Part shown: positions 25,860 to 34,667 of the stretch, in pieces
Position numbering within the stretch: the stretch's first letter is position 1
Layout of the letters: every line of letters starts with the position of its first letter
Assembly: GCA_902470475.1 (NCBI GenBank)
Contig: CABRGT010000002.1
Coordinates: 27,922-91,921 of the forward strand
From: an uncultured Porphyromonadaceae bacterium
GTDB taxonomy: Bacteria; Bacteroidota; Bacteroidia; Bacteroidales; Muribaculaceae
DNA length: 64,000 bases
Reading direction: 5' to 3'
Program-made: the position numbers and the translations under genes
Notes under the pieces: model-generated
Told to the model about the DNA's origin: nothing
Seen by the model: only the letters and a program-made list of their open reading frames with translations
Database searches by the model: none

Positions 25860-26225
25860 CTAATCTAAATCAGGGATTTCGGTTATATCAGCATCGCTCC
25901 ACAGCTCCTCGAGATTGTAGCGCATTCGGGCCTCGGGAAGGAAGATGTGTATCCATGTGTCGCCGTAATCGAGCACGATCCACTCGGAATTCTTGAATCC
26001 GTCGGTATTGTAGGGCTTCATGCGCGCATCTTCCAGCAGCCGCTCTTCCAGATGGTCGGCAATAGATGCCACCTGTGTGGTCGAATTTCCTTCGGCTATG
26101 ATGAATGTCGACGCCGAGGCGCCGGGAATTTTTTCGAGATCGACTACGGTGATCGAGTGTCCCTTGCGATCGCGAATCGCATCTATGATTAAGTCGCGGG
26201 TAGTTGTGATGGTCTGTGATGTCAT
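25860..26225 (-). CDS. rsfS: Ribosomal silencing factor RsfS
   Basis: 121 residues, the normal length of the RsfS/Iojap family. The core DRKGHSITVVDLEKIPGASASTFIIAEGNSTTQVASIADHLEE and the C-terminal WIVLDYGDTWIHIFLPEARMRYNLEELW contain the family hallmarks (DYGD, VHxF-type strand, Y-LE-LW). It binds uL14 on the large subunit and blocks subunit joining when nutrients are low. Its ATG overlaps the stop of the upstream permease gene by one base (TAATG), and ftsH follows 41 nt later, an order common in Bacteroidota. Confidence 0.95.
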   Translation of the reverse strand: MTSQTITTTRDLIIDAIRDRKGHSITVVDLEKIPGASASTFIIAEGNSTTQVASIADHLEERLLEDARMKPYNTDGFKNSEWIVLDYGDTWIHIFLPEARMRYNLEELWSDADITEIPDLD

Positions 26226-27592
26226 TAATAATTAGCTTTTCGGGGGCAAATATACGAATTTTCGGCGGCACGCGCCAAGCGGTTTTTAACTCTTTTATAA
26301 AAAAACAACAACTCTTGGGAGAATTTGTTGACAGATCGGAAGACATAACGCATGGCAGCCGCCGGATCGATGCGGGCCGCCAGCCGGGCCGGCAGTATGA
26401 GTATGAGCCACGCGCCCGCGGCCACACCTGCATTCAGAAGCGCGAGCCACAGCCAGTTGATCTCAACCGGGACATACGAAAGATAATACATCTGCGGATC
26501 AAGAGGCACGGCATGGGTAGCCGACTGTAACAGTATCAGCCCTATGCCCAGCGCATTTCCTATCAGCATCCCCGTTCCGACCAGCTTCATGGCGATATTG
26601 ACGAATATGCCGCTCACCAGCGACCGCGACGCGCCGAGCGACCGCAGTATGCCGATCGTGGTGACACGGTCGAGAATGATGATGAACAGACTCGATATAA
26701 GCGTGAATCCGGCCACGCACAGCATCAGTATGAAAATAACCACTACGTTCGTATCGAGCAGGTCGAGCCAGTTCAGATACAGAGCGCCGGTATCGGTTAT
26801 GTCAGTGGTACGGTACATGCGTGAGAGTTCACCGCCGGCCATGGCATTGATAAACCTTTCGGACAGCCTTGCCGACACCGCAGGAGCCTCATCGATCGTG
26901 ATGCCTTCGACCGCGATCGAAGTCGCGGCAAGGGAATCGCCTCCCGACAGGCGCTGAAGCATCGGCAGCGATGCGTAGACTACATGATCGTCGTACTCAG
27001 CAAAATTCGAACGGTAGAGTCCCGACAGGTAGACCCGGCGCGCCTTCACTTCCCCATCGGTGAAAAAATACAGGAAAGTCCTGTCGCCGACGCCAAGACC
27101 GAGGCGCTCGGCCAAAGGCTGCGACATGACTATCGAATCGCGTGACGTTTCCTCACCGAAAGCGGGCCACGAACCGGCTACCATATTGCCGCGCTCGAAA
27201 GAATCATCGTGACTGATATCGCGGGCAACGCATTCCACGGCATTGAAGTCGCTGTCGGTCTTGACAATCGCCTTTCGTGCGAGCGAAAGCGACAGCCGCC
27301 CCTCCGGTACGGTCTCGCGCACGATACGCATAAGAGTGTCTGACGCATGCAGAAGAGGCTCGTCGACCGCCGTGGCGTAGTTGACTGGAGGCAGCACCGA
27401 CACCACGGCGTCGAATCCGGCTATCTTGCGGCGTATTTCGTGCTTGAAGCCGGCCGTTATCGCAAGACTCAGCTCCATCACCACGATAGCCAGTGCCACG
27501 CCGGCTATTGCGATGACCACGCCGGTCGACGTACTCGCCGGTGTTCCGCGGCCGATTCTCAGCCGCTTCGATATCCAGTAGGCTACCTTCAT
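26225..27592 (-). CDS. FtsX-like ABC transporter permease (LolC/LolE type)
   Basis: 455 residues from the ATG at 27592. The open frame runs further upstream, but the preceding codons cross a promoter and have no coding character, whereas MKVAYWISKRL is a typical LolC/E start. Architecture: TM1 (about 25-48), a large periplasmic MacB-PCD-like domain (50-265), then three TMs (about 275-300, 325-350, 375-400). LolCDE extracts lipoproteins from the inner membrane. No ATPase gene is adjacent, so the LolD partner must be encoded elsewhere. A TAACTTTG box (27602-27609) ends 9 nt before the ATG. rsfS overlaps the end by one base. Confidence 0.87.
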   Translation of the reverse strand: MKVAYWISKRLRIGRGTPASTSTGVVIAIAGVALAIVVMELSLAITAGFKHEIRRKIAGFDAVVSVLPPVNYATAVDEPLLHASDTLMRIVRETVPEGRLSLSLARKAIVKTDSDFNAVECVARDISHDDSFERGNMVAGSWPAFGEETSRDSIVMSQPLAERLGLGVGDRTFLYFFTDGEVKARRVYLSGLYRSNFAEYDDHVVYASLPMLQRLSGGDSLAATSIAVEGITIDEAPAVSARLSERFINAMAGGELSRMYRTTDITDTGALYLNWLDLLDTNVVVIFILMLCVAGFTLISSLFIIILDRVTTIGILRSLGASRSLVSGIFVNIAMKLVGTGMLIGNALGIGLILLQSATHAVPLDPQMYYLSYVPVEINWLWLALLNAGVAAGAWLILILPARLAARIDPAAAMRYVFRSVNKFSQELLFFYKRVKNRLARAAENSYICPRKANY

Positions 27593-27601
27593 ATTCAGCC
27601 G

Positions 27602-27609
27602 CAAAGTTA
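27602..27609 (-). promoter_or_regulatory. -7 box of the permease-rsfS-ftsH operon
   Basis: Minus-strand TAACTTTG ending 9 nt before the permease ATG; the predicted leader is only a few bases. Confidence 0.55.
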
Positions 27610-27637
27610 CAACTTTCGCCTCAACCGATAAAAAAAT

Positions 27638-27668
27638 TTTGAGGATTGATGGATTTTTCTGAACTTTG
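27638..27668 (+). promoter_or_regulatory. Promoter of feoAB
   Basis: TTTG (27638-27641), 19-nt spacer, GAACTTTG (27661-27668). Only the first base of the -7 box departs from consensus. It ends 9 nt before the ATG at 27678, so the leader would be at most a few bases. No Fur-box-like palindrome is evident to me. Confidence 0.6.
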
Positions 27669-27677
27669 CGGTGGAAT

Positions 27678-30062
27678 ATGTTACTTTCAGAATTAAAAAC
27701 CGGGCAGAAAGCCATCGTCGTAAAGATACTCGGACACGGCGCTTTCCGCAAACGCGTCATCGAGATGGGTTTTGTCAAGGGTCGGGAGGTCAAGGCTGAA
27801 CTTTCGGCGCCGCTGAAAGACCCTATCAAATACGAAATTCTCGGCTACAGCATATCGCTGCGCCGCAGCGAGGCCGAAATGATCGAGGTCATTCCGGAGG
27901 ATTCCGGCAACGGGGCCGACCATTCCGGAAGAACCGACCACGGCACCATGGCCGACAGCCACCATCCTGCCACAAGCGAGGCCCACAATGCGTCGCACCA
28001 TATAAACATAGCACTTGTCGGAAATCCCAACTGCGGCAAGACTTCGCTGTACAACCGTCTCTCCGGTTCGAGCGAGCACGTAGGAAACTACGGCGGCGTC
28101 ACGGTCGACGTAAAGAAGAGCTCTTTCAAATACAAGGACTACACCATCACTCTCGTCGATCTGCCGGGCACATACTCCCTGTCGGCATACACTCCCGAGG
28201 AGCTGTACGTAAGGCGCTATCTGCGCGACGAATGCCCCGACATAGTGCTGAACGTGGTCGATGCGTCGAATCTCGAGCGCAATCTATACCTTACCACGGA
28301 AATCATCGACATGAATCTGCCGATGGTCATCGCGCTCAACATGTACGACGAATTCCGTGCATCCGGTTCGAAACTCGACTACAAGATGCTGGGCGAAATG
28401 CTCGGCGTGCCGATGCAGCCGATTGTAGCCCGGTCGGGCGAAGGGCTCGACGCCCTGCTCGACACCGTCATCGATGTATATGAACGGCGTCATCAGGCCG
28501 TGCGCCATATCCACGTAAAACTCGACGCCGACACCGAAAAGGCCCTGCGCACGATCATAGATAAGATAAAGCAGATTCCGTCGATCGGGCACCGGTTCTC
28601 TCCGCGATACCTCGCCATCAAATTCCTCGAGGGCGACCGCGAGGTCGAAAGCATACTCAAGGCTGTGCCGGACTATCCGCAGCTCACCGGGCTGCGCGAC
28701 ACGCTTCGCGCCGACCTCGAGCATCTGCACCAGGAGGACATCACATCCACCATCGCCGCCGAAAAGTACGGCTTCATAGCCGGCGCGCTCGCCGAGACTC
28801 TCGTCAGCGGCGAAGGCGACAGTCACAATTCATCGTCGGTCATCGACAAGATCGTGACTAACAAGCTTTTCGGCTTCCCGCTGTTCCTGATGATCATGTT
28901 CGTGATCTTCTGGGCCACTTTCTTCATAGGCCAGTATCCGATGGACTGGATCCAGGCCGGCGTCGACTGGCTATCCGGACTTACGGCCCGCTACATGCCC
29001 GACGGCATCCTCAAGGACCTCATCGCCGACGGCATAATAGGAGGCGTAGGCGGCGTGATCGTGTTCCTGCCGAACATTCTTATACTCTATTTCTGCATAT
29101 CGTTCATGGAGGACACCGGCTACATGGCCCGCGCAGCCTTCATAATGGATAAAATCATGCACCGTATAGGTCTGCACGGCAAATCGTTCATACCGCTGCT
29201 GATGGGCTTCGGCTGCAACGTGCCTGCGATTCTGGCCACACGCTCGATCGAAAGCCGCTCGAGCCGCCTCATCACTATACTGATCAACCCGTTCATGTCG
29301 TGTTCGGCGCGCCTGCCCATCTACGTATTGTTCATCGGTACATTTTTCTACGATCATGCGGCCCTCGTGTTCATGGGGCTGTATCTTCTGGGCATCGCTG
29401 TGGCCGTCGTGACGGCGCGGCTGCTCCGCAGAGCCAGATTCAAGAAAGACGAGACTCCATTCGTGATGGAGCTTCCTCCATACCGTGTGCCGACATGGAA
29501 CGCCATGCTGCGCCACACCTGGGGCAAAGGCGTGCAGTATCTGAAAAAGATGGGCGGCATCATCTTGTTCGCCAGCATCATAGTGTGGGCGCTCAACTAC
29601 TTTCCCCGTCACGACGATGCGCCGCATGCCACCGAGGAACCGGAGATCAGTCTCGAGCACGACTCATACCTCGAGACGGCCGGCAAGTTCATCAATCCCG
29701 TGATGGAACCGTTAGGATTCAGCTGGCGGGCATCTGTGGCCGCCCTTGCCGGCGTGCCGGCCAAGGAGATCGTAGTCTCGACCCTGGGCGTGCTTTACAC
29801 CGACGACGAAGCCGTCGACGACGTATCGCTCGGCCATCGGCTCACGGCGCCGGGGCCCGGGGGCTCGGCACCGGATTTCACTCCTGCCGTCGCCTTGAGC
29901 TTCATGATATTCATTCTGCTCTATTGCCCGTGCATGGCTACAGTGACAGCGATCGTGAAAGAAACCGGCTCATGGCACTGGGGCGCATTCAGCGTCATTT
30001 ATAACACGGCGGTCGCCTGGATGATCGCATTCATAGTTTACCGGATAGCATTGCTGATATGA
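27678..30062 (+). CDS. feoB: FeoA-FeoB fusion ferrous iron transporter
   Basis: 794 residues from the ATG at 27678; the frame also offers a TTG at 27666, but that lies inside the -7 box. Residues 1-75 are a FeoA SH3-like domain (MLLSELKTGQKAIVVKI, KRVIEMGFVKG); a His-rich linker (about 80-110) follows. The FeoB G domain has G1 GNPNCGKT (115-122), G3 DLPGTYSL and G4 NMYD, then the helical GDI domain and a polytopic channel with the Gate motifs (GFGCNVPAI, VPAKEIVVSTLGVLY). It imports Fe2+ under anaerobic conditions. FeoA-FeoB fusion is usual in Bacteroidota. It overlaps the AGCS symporter start by 4 bases (ATGA). Confidence 0.96.
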   Translation: MLLSELKTGQKAIVVKILGHGAFRKRVIEMGFVKGREVKAELSAPLKDPIKYEILGYSISLRRSEAEMIEVIPEDSGNGADHSGRTDHGTMADSHHPATSEAHNASHHINIALVGNPNCGKTSLYNRLSGSSEHVGNYGGVTVDVKKSSFKYKDYTITLVDLPGTYSLSAYTPEELYVRRYLRDECPDIVLNVVDASNLERNLYLTTEIIDMNLPMVIALNMYDEFRASGSKLDYKMLGEMLGVPMQPIVARSGEGLDALLDTVIDVYERRHQAVRHIHVKLDADTEKALRTIIDKIKQIPSIGHRFSPRYLAIKFLEGDREVESILKAVPDYPQLTGLRDTLRADLEHLHQEDITSTIAAEKYGFIAGALAETLVSGEGDSHNSSSVIDKIVTNKLFGFPLFLMIMFVIFWATFFIGQYPMDWIQAGVDWLSGLTARYMPDGILKDLIADGIIGGVGGVIVFLPNILILYFCISFMEDTGYMARAAFIMDKIMHRIGLHGKSFIPLLMGFGCNVPAILATRSIESRSSRLITILINPFMSCSARLPIYVLFIGTFFYDHAALVFMGLYLLGIAVAVVTARLLRRARFKKDETPFVMELPPYRVPTWNAMLRHTWGKGVQYLKKMGGIILFASIIVWALNYFPRHDDAPHATEEPEISLEHDSYLETAGKFINPVMEPLGFSWRASVAALAGVPAKEIVVSTLGVLYTDDEAVDDVSLGHRLTAPGPGGSAPDFTPAVALSFMIFILLYCPCMATVTAIVKETGSWHWGAFSVIYNTAVAWMIAFIVYRIALLI

Positions 30063-31477
30063 TCGACCGACTGCAGACAGCCATAAGCGACATCGCGGCA
30101 TTTTGCAGCGACTACGCACTTGTGCCTCTGCTGCTCATAGTCGCATTATATTTTACGTGGCTTACCCGTGGAGTCCAGTTTGTGATGATACCCGAGATGC
30201 TGCGCCTCCTTGTGTCGTCGGGCAGAAAAGTCAGAGGTATCGGCTCGCACGGCTCGGGCGGAGTCAGTTCGTTTCAGGCTTTTGCCGTATCCATTGCCTC
30301 GCGCGTCGGCACCGGCAATCTGGCCGGAGTGGCATCGGCCATAGCCATCGGCGGCCCGGGCGCAGTCTTCTGGATGTGGGTGATAGCCCTCCTTGGCGCG
30401 GCAAGTTCGTTCGCCGAGTCCACGCTCGCACAGCTGTTCAAGGTCCGCGGAAAGTCATCGTTCGTGGGAGGACCGGCCTATTATATCGAGCGGGGGCTCC
30501 GTAATCACCCGTGGGCCGTCACGTTTGCCGTACTAATCACACTTACCTTCGGATTTGCCTTCAACACCGTGCAGGCCAATACCATCACCGACGCCCTGCA
30601 TGAGTCTTTCGGTATATCGCCGGTCATAACAGCCGTCACGCTTGCCGCTCTTACACTGGCCATCATCTGCGGCGGCATCAGGCGCATATCGCGGTTCAGC
30701 CAGTGGGTCGTGCCGGTGATGGCCGTAGCATACATACTACTGGCTGTGACCGTAGTGATCCTGAACTTCGACCGCCTGCCGCAGGTACTCGAACTGATTT
30801 TCGAGAACGCGTTCGGCTTCCGCGAGGCAGCAGGCGGCACTCTCGGCGCCGCCATGATTATGGGCATCAAGCGCGGACTGTTCAGCAACGAGGCCGGCGA
30901 GGGATCCACGCCTAACGCCGCCGCCACGGCCGACGTATCCCATCCCGTCAAACAAGGCCTCATACAGGCTCTCGGCGTCTACACCGACACACTGATCGTA
31001 TGCTCGTGCACTGCGTTCATAATATTGTGCAGCGGCCTCTACCTCGAAGGCCACGACGGCATCGTACTCACTCAGAAAGCAATCGACGCCGGACTTGGAG
31101 TCGACGCGCACGTAGGGTCGGCATTCGTAGCCGTGGCCATATTCTTCTTCGCTTTCACCAGCATCGTCGCCAATTATTATTACGGCGAGACCAACCTGCA
31201 GTTCATCACCCGCGCGCCCTGGGTCATCCCGGCATACCGTGCGCTCGTCGGCGCGGTAGTGCTCGGGGGCTCTCTTGCGTCGCTCGATCTCGTATGGGGT
31301 TTCGCCGATATCACGATGGCGCTGATGACTCTATGCAACCTGGGCGCCATCATAGGGCTGTCGAGATTCGTGAGAATACTGCTCACCGACTACCGGCGCC
31401 AGCGACCGCTGGGCGATCCCGTCTACCGGGCTTCTACAATACCGGAAATCGCCTCAATAACCGATGTCTGGAAATAA
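30059..31477 (+). CDS. AGCS-family sodium:alanine/glycine symporter
   Basis: 472 residues with about 11 membrane segments. Family signatures: GGVSSFQAFAVSIASRVGTGNLAGVASAIAIGGPGAVFWMW (the substrate and Na+ site region), GGPAYYIERGL, and KRGLFSNEAGEGSTPNAAATADVSHPVKQGLIQ. It imports small neutral amino acids with Na+. The start codon overlaps the feoAB stop by 4 bases, so translation is probably coupled to an iron transporter, an odd pairing. It ends 18 bases before the DUF1599 gene, which has its own -7 box. Confidence 0.94.
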   Translation: MIDRLQTAISDIAAFCSDYALVPLLLIVALYFTWLTRGVQFVMIPEMLRLLVSSGRKVRGIGSHGSGGVSSFQAFAVSIASRVGTGNLAGVASAIAIGGPGAVFWMWVIALLGAASSFAESTLAQLFKVRGKSSFVGGPAYYIERGLRNHPWAVTFAVLITLTFGFAFNTVQANTITDALHESFGISPVITAVTLAALTLAIICGGIRRISRFSQWVVPVMAVAYILLAVTVVILNFDRLPQVLELIFENAFGFREAAGGTLGAAMIMGIKRGLFSNEAGEGSTPNAAATADVSHPVKQGLIQALGVYTDTLIVCSCTAFIILCSGLYLEGHDGIVLTQKAIDAGLGVDAHVGSAFVAVAIFFFAFTSIVANYYYGETNLQFITRAPWVIPAYRALVGAVVLGGSLASLDLVWGFADITMALMTLCNLGAIIGLSRFVRILLTDYRRQRPLGDPVYRASTIPEIASITDVWK

Positions 31478-31482
31478 ATTAT

Positions 31483-31490
31483 TAACTTTG
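31483..31490 (+). promoter_or_regulatory. -7 box abutting the DUF1599 gene start
   Basis: TAACTTTG ends 5 nt before the ATG at 31496, the spacing expected if transcription begins at the A of the start codon. It sits in the 18-base gap after the symporter gene. Confidence 0.55.
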
Positions 31491-31495
31491 CAAAA

Positions 31496-32053
31496 ATGAA
31501 CACGACTATGGATACAATGAGCCAGTTTGACGGTGCTATCGCTCAGTGCCACGACATATTTACTGCAAAACTGAATGACTACGGCGCTTCATGGCGCATC
31601 ATGCGCCCGTGCAGCGTCACCGATCAGATATTCATCAAGGCCAAGCGTATACGGTCGATCGGGACAAAAGGCTGCTCCAGTGTCGGCGAAGGTATTCTGC
31701 CCGAGTTCAAGGCCATTGTCAACTACGCTGTCATCGGCATAATCCAGTTACGCCGGGGCTACTCCGACACCATAGATATGTCGGCGGACGAGGCCGTGAA
31801 ATTATATGACGGAATAACGGCCGAAGCTCGCCGTCTTCTGGAAATCAAGAACCACGACTATGACGAGGCCTGGCGTTCGATGCGCGTGTCATCGTACACC
31901 GATTTCATCCTTACCAAAATCGAGCGCGTAAAAGAAATCGAAGACAACGGCGGCGCCGTCAAAGTGTCGGAAGGCATCGACTCCAATTACTTCGACATTC
32001 TGGTATACGCTATTTTCGGTATAATCAAACTCACGGAATGTCCGGACGAATGA
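31496..32053 (+). CDS. DUF1599 protein, internally duplicated
   Basis: 185 residues, probably cytosolic. Two copies of one motif set are visible: residues 17-84 (AKLNDYGASWRIMRPCSVTD, then VGEGI, NYAVIGIIQL) and 109-178 (IKNHDYDEAWRSMRVSSYTD, then VSEGI, VYAIFGIIKL). This is the DUF1599 pattern; the domain has been compared with all-alpha NTP pyrophosphatases, but its reaction is not established. It heads a compact operon with a MauE/DoxX-like membrane protein, a MATE pump and an FAD dehydrogenase. Pairing with the MauE/DoxX-like gene is a recurring Bacteroidales arrangement. Confidence 0.85.
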   Translation: MNTTMDTMSQFDGAIAQCHDIFTAKLNDYGASWRIMRPCSVTDQIFIKAKRIRSIGTKGCSSVGEGILPEFKAIVNYAVIGIIQLRRGYSDTIDMSADEAVKLYDGITAEARRLLEIKNHDYDEAWRSMRVSSYTDFILTKIERVKEIEDNGGAVKVSEGIDSNYFDILVYAIFGIIKLTECPDE

Positions 32054-33285
32054 AAACAGCGGCCGTATGGCTGTTGAGGCTGCTGACCGGCGCCACATTC
32101 ATCATGTCGGGCTGGGCCAAGTGCGTCGATCCCTGGGGATTTGTCATAAAGATCCAGGAATACCTCTCCGTATGGGGCATGGCAGGATTTCCGCGCGACA
32201 TCGTTCTTGTGGGCGCTGTAGCTCTATCGCTCTTCGAGCTGATCACCGGCGTGGCTCTGGCCACCGGCTCGCTGAGGCGCTCGACCCCCCTCTGCGGCCT
32301 GGCCATGATGTTTTTCATGCTGCCCCTCACTATTTACATCTACATAGCTGATCCGGTGGCCGACTGCGGCTGCTTCGGCGATCTGCTTGTCATATCGAAC
32401 GGAGCCACCCTGCTCAAGAATATCATTCTCACGGCAGCCCTGGTACTTCTTGTCCTGTGGCACGACCGGGCCAAGCCGCTTCTACGCCCCTCGCTGCAGT
32501 GGCTCGCACTGGCCATTGCCGGCATCTACGGCCTGACACTTGCCATATTGGGATGGCAGTTCCAGCCGACCGTCGATTTCCGCCCCTACCCCGTCGGTTC
32601 TGAACTCGTGACAGCCGACAGCAACACCGAGGGAGCGATCCCCGAGTACATCTACAGCAAGGACGGACGGGAAGAGCGGTTCTCGCTTGACTGCCTGCCT
32701 GATTCGACATGGACTTTCATCGGGCAGGTTTCAGCCCCAGGAAGCATGCACGAAGGACTGGCTATATTCGACGGCGACGAAGAAGTTACAGAGGATGTCC
32801 TCGCTTCCGTCGAAGGCGATATGATCATACTCGTGGTCAATAATCCCGATATCGACTATCTGACACGTGCCAGGCTGACCAATGAGATCAATGCCGCCCT
32901 TGAAGCGCGCGGCGGCTCTATGATCGGTCTGGTGGCGGCATCCGGCGAGACCCTCGAGCAGTGGATCGAGCTTGCCCGCCCCGACTTCGACATATATTCG
33001 GCCTCGGATACGTCGCTCAAGGAGCTCGCCCGCGGCGACGCCGCTCTGGTGGCTGTGCGCGACGGACGGATACTCTGGAAAAATTCCCTGTCGACAATCG
33101 ATCCGGCTTTCGTGAAATCTTCATCGCCGATCGACTCTGTTACCGTGTACGACGATGGCCGCGTGGCCCTGTGGCTCACTCTCAGCGCCCTCATATGCCT
33201 CGCGTTTATCACCGCCATCGATTACATGACACGCTGTCACGAGGTTTCCCGGCACGTAAAAGACACTCCAAAGAGCAATGGCTGA
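32050..33285 (+). CDS. MauE/DoxX-like membrane protein with thioredoxin-like C-terminal part (BT_3928 type)
   Basis: 411 residues from the ATG at 32050, which gives a 4-base ATGA overlap with the upstream stop; the ATG at 32038 is the alternative. Residues 1-130 hold four membrane segments of the DoxX/MauE type with the marker DCGCFGD between TM3 and TM4, probably a redox-active cysteine pair. A further segment lies at about 145-165. The soluble region that follows (about 165-375) ends in a strand pattern (GDAALVAVRDGRILWKNSLSTI) reminiscent of thioredoxin-like domains but without CxxC. A last membrane segment lies at about 380-400. A role in periplasmic redox or disulfide handling is an inference. 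Confidence 0.75.
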   Translation: MKTAAVWLLRLLTGATFIMSGWAKCVDPWGFVIKIQEYLSVWGMAGFPRDIVLVGAVALSLFELITGVALATGSLRRSTPLCGLAMMFFMLPLTIYIYIADPVADCGCFGDLLVISNGATLLKNIILTAALVLLVLWHDRAKPLLRPSLQWLALAIAGIYGLTLAILGWQFQPTVDFRPYPVGSELVTADSNTEGAIPEYIYSKDGREERFSLDCLPDSTWTFIGQVSAPGSMHEGLAIFDGDEEVTEDVLASVEGDMIILVVNNPDIDYLTRARLTNEINAALEARGGSMIGLVAASGETLEQWIELARPDFDIYSASDTSLKELARGDAALVAVRDGRILWKNSLSTIDPAFVKSSSPIDSVTVYDDGRVALWLTLSALICLAFITAIDYMTRCHEVSRHVKDTPKSNG

Positions 33286-34660
33286 CAACAAAGTCACATC
33301 ACAACTCACATTAGGCACCAATCCTATCGGGCGCCTGCTGCTGCAATATTCCGTACCGGCCATCATAGCGGCAGTGGCCACGTCGCTGTACAATATCATC
33401 GACAGCATATTCATCGGACGCGGCGTAGGCCCCATGGCCATCTCGGGTCTGGCCATCACATTCCCGCTGATGAACCTTGTCATCGGATTCTGCACCCTGG
33501 TCGCCGCCGGCGGCGCTACCGTCAGCTCCATATTCCTGGGACAGAAGAATTTGGACCGCGCCACCGACACCATCAACAATGTGCTGGTGCTGTGTCTGAT
33601 CCATTCAGTCGTCTTCGGGGGCCTGTCGCTGCTGTTTCTCGACAACATCCTGTACTTCTTCGGCGCCACAGCCGAGACAATACCGTATGCCCGCGAGTTC
33701 ATGAAGATCATACTTTACGGCACGCCGGTATCCTATGTTTTCATCGGATTGAACAATCTGATGCGCGCCACCGGATATCCCAAGAAAGCCATGATATCGG
33801 CCCTGCTGTCGGTGCTTGTCAACGTGATCCTGGCACCGATATTCATTTTCTCATTCGAATGGGGCATCCGCGGCGCGGCACTTGCCACCATCATAGGCCA
33901 GTTCTGCGCATTCATATGGGTGCTGATACATTTTCTTTCAAAAAAAAGCATCGTACACTTCGACAGTCACAAGCAGTGGCTGTCGTGGCCTCTTGTCCGG
34001 CGCATATACGCCATCGGCCTCTCGCCGCTGCTCATGAATGCGACAGCCTGCTTCGTGGTGGTGTTTATCAACAAATCACTGCTCGACGTGGCCGGCGACT
34101 TCGGCAATATTGCCGTGGGATCGTATGGCATCATCAACCGCACGACTATGTTTTTCGTGATGATCGTCTTCGGCGTCACGCAGGGCATGCAGCCTATTTT
34201 AGGATATAACTACGGAGCATCGCAGTGGCCGCGGGTAGCCGAGACACTGCGCAAGGGCATATGGATCGGGGCCTCGATCACAACACTGGGCTGGCTCCTG
34301 ACCGAACTGCTGCCGGATACGATCAGCTCGCTTTTTACCACCGACCGAAGCATGATCGACATCGCCCGCGAGGGATTCCGCATCTACTTCATCGTCTATC
34401 CGCTTGTAGGCGTACAGATCGTCATTCAGAACTATTTCCAGTCGATCGGCCATCCCAAATTGTCGATATTCCTGTCGCTCACCCGCCAGCTTATATTCCT
34501 GGTACCCCTGCTGTGGATACTCCCGAAGCATTTCGGCATCGACGGTGTATGGGCATCGATGGCAGGCAGCGATTTCCTGGCATTCGTCCTGGCCCTCACA
34601 ACCATGTTCATAATGAACCGTCACTTCCGCCGCGAGATGATCGCGCCCCCGACTAAATAA
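33278..34660 (+). CDS. MATE-family efflux transporter
   Basis: 460 residues with 12 predicted membrane segments. Family marks are LGTNPIGRLLLQYSVPAIIAAVATSLYNIIDSIFIGRGVG at the N-terminus, GLNNLMRATGYPKKAMISALLSVLVNVILAPIFIF near TM6 and QGMQPILGYNYGA in the second half. It exports cationic drugs or metabolites in exchange for Na+ or H+. The start overlaps the end of the MauE/DoxX-like gene by 8 bases, and the FAD dehydrogenase gene follows after 7 bases. Confidence 0.94.
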   Translation: MADNKVTSQLTLGTNPIGRLLLQYSVPAIIAAVATSLYNIIDSIFIGRGVGPMAISGLAITFPLMNLVIGFCTLVAAGGATVSSIFLGQKNLDRATDTINNVLVLCLIHSVVFGGLSLLFLDNILYFFGATAETIPYAREFMKIILYGTPVSYVFIGLNNLMRATGYPKKAMISALLSVLVNVILAPIFIFSFEWGIRGAALATIIGQFCAFIWVLIHFLSKKSIVHFDSHKQWLSWPLVRRIYAIGLSPLLMNATACFVVVFINKSLLDVAGDFGNIAVGSYGIINRTTMFFVMIVFGVTQGMQPILGYNYGASQWPRVAETLRKGIWIGASITTLGWLLTELLPDTISSLFTTDRSMIDIAREGFRIYFIVYPLVGVQIVIQNYFQSIGHPKLSIFLSLTRQLIFLVPLLWILPKHFGIDGVWASMAGSDFLAFVLALTTMFIMNRHFRREMIAPPTK

Positions 34661-34667
34661 CCGTACA

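Noticed and set aside
31496..32053. Internal repeat in the DUF1599 protein as a new duplication
   Set aside because: The repeated DYxxxW/EGI pattern is a known property of the DUF1599 family, so it supports the assignment rather than being new.
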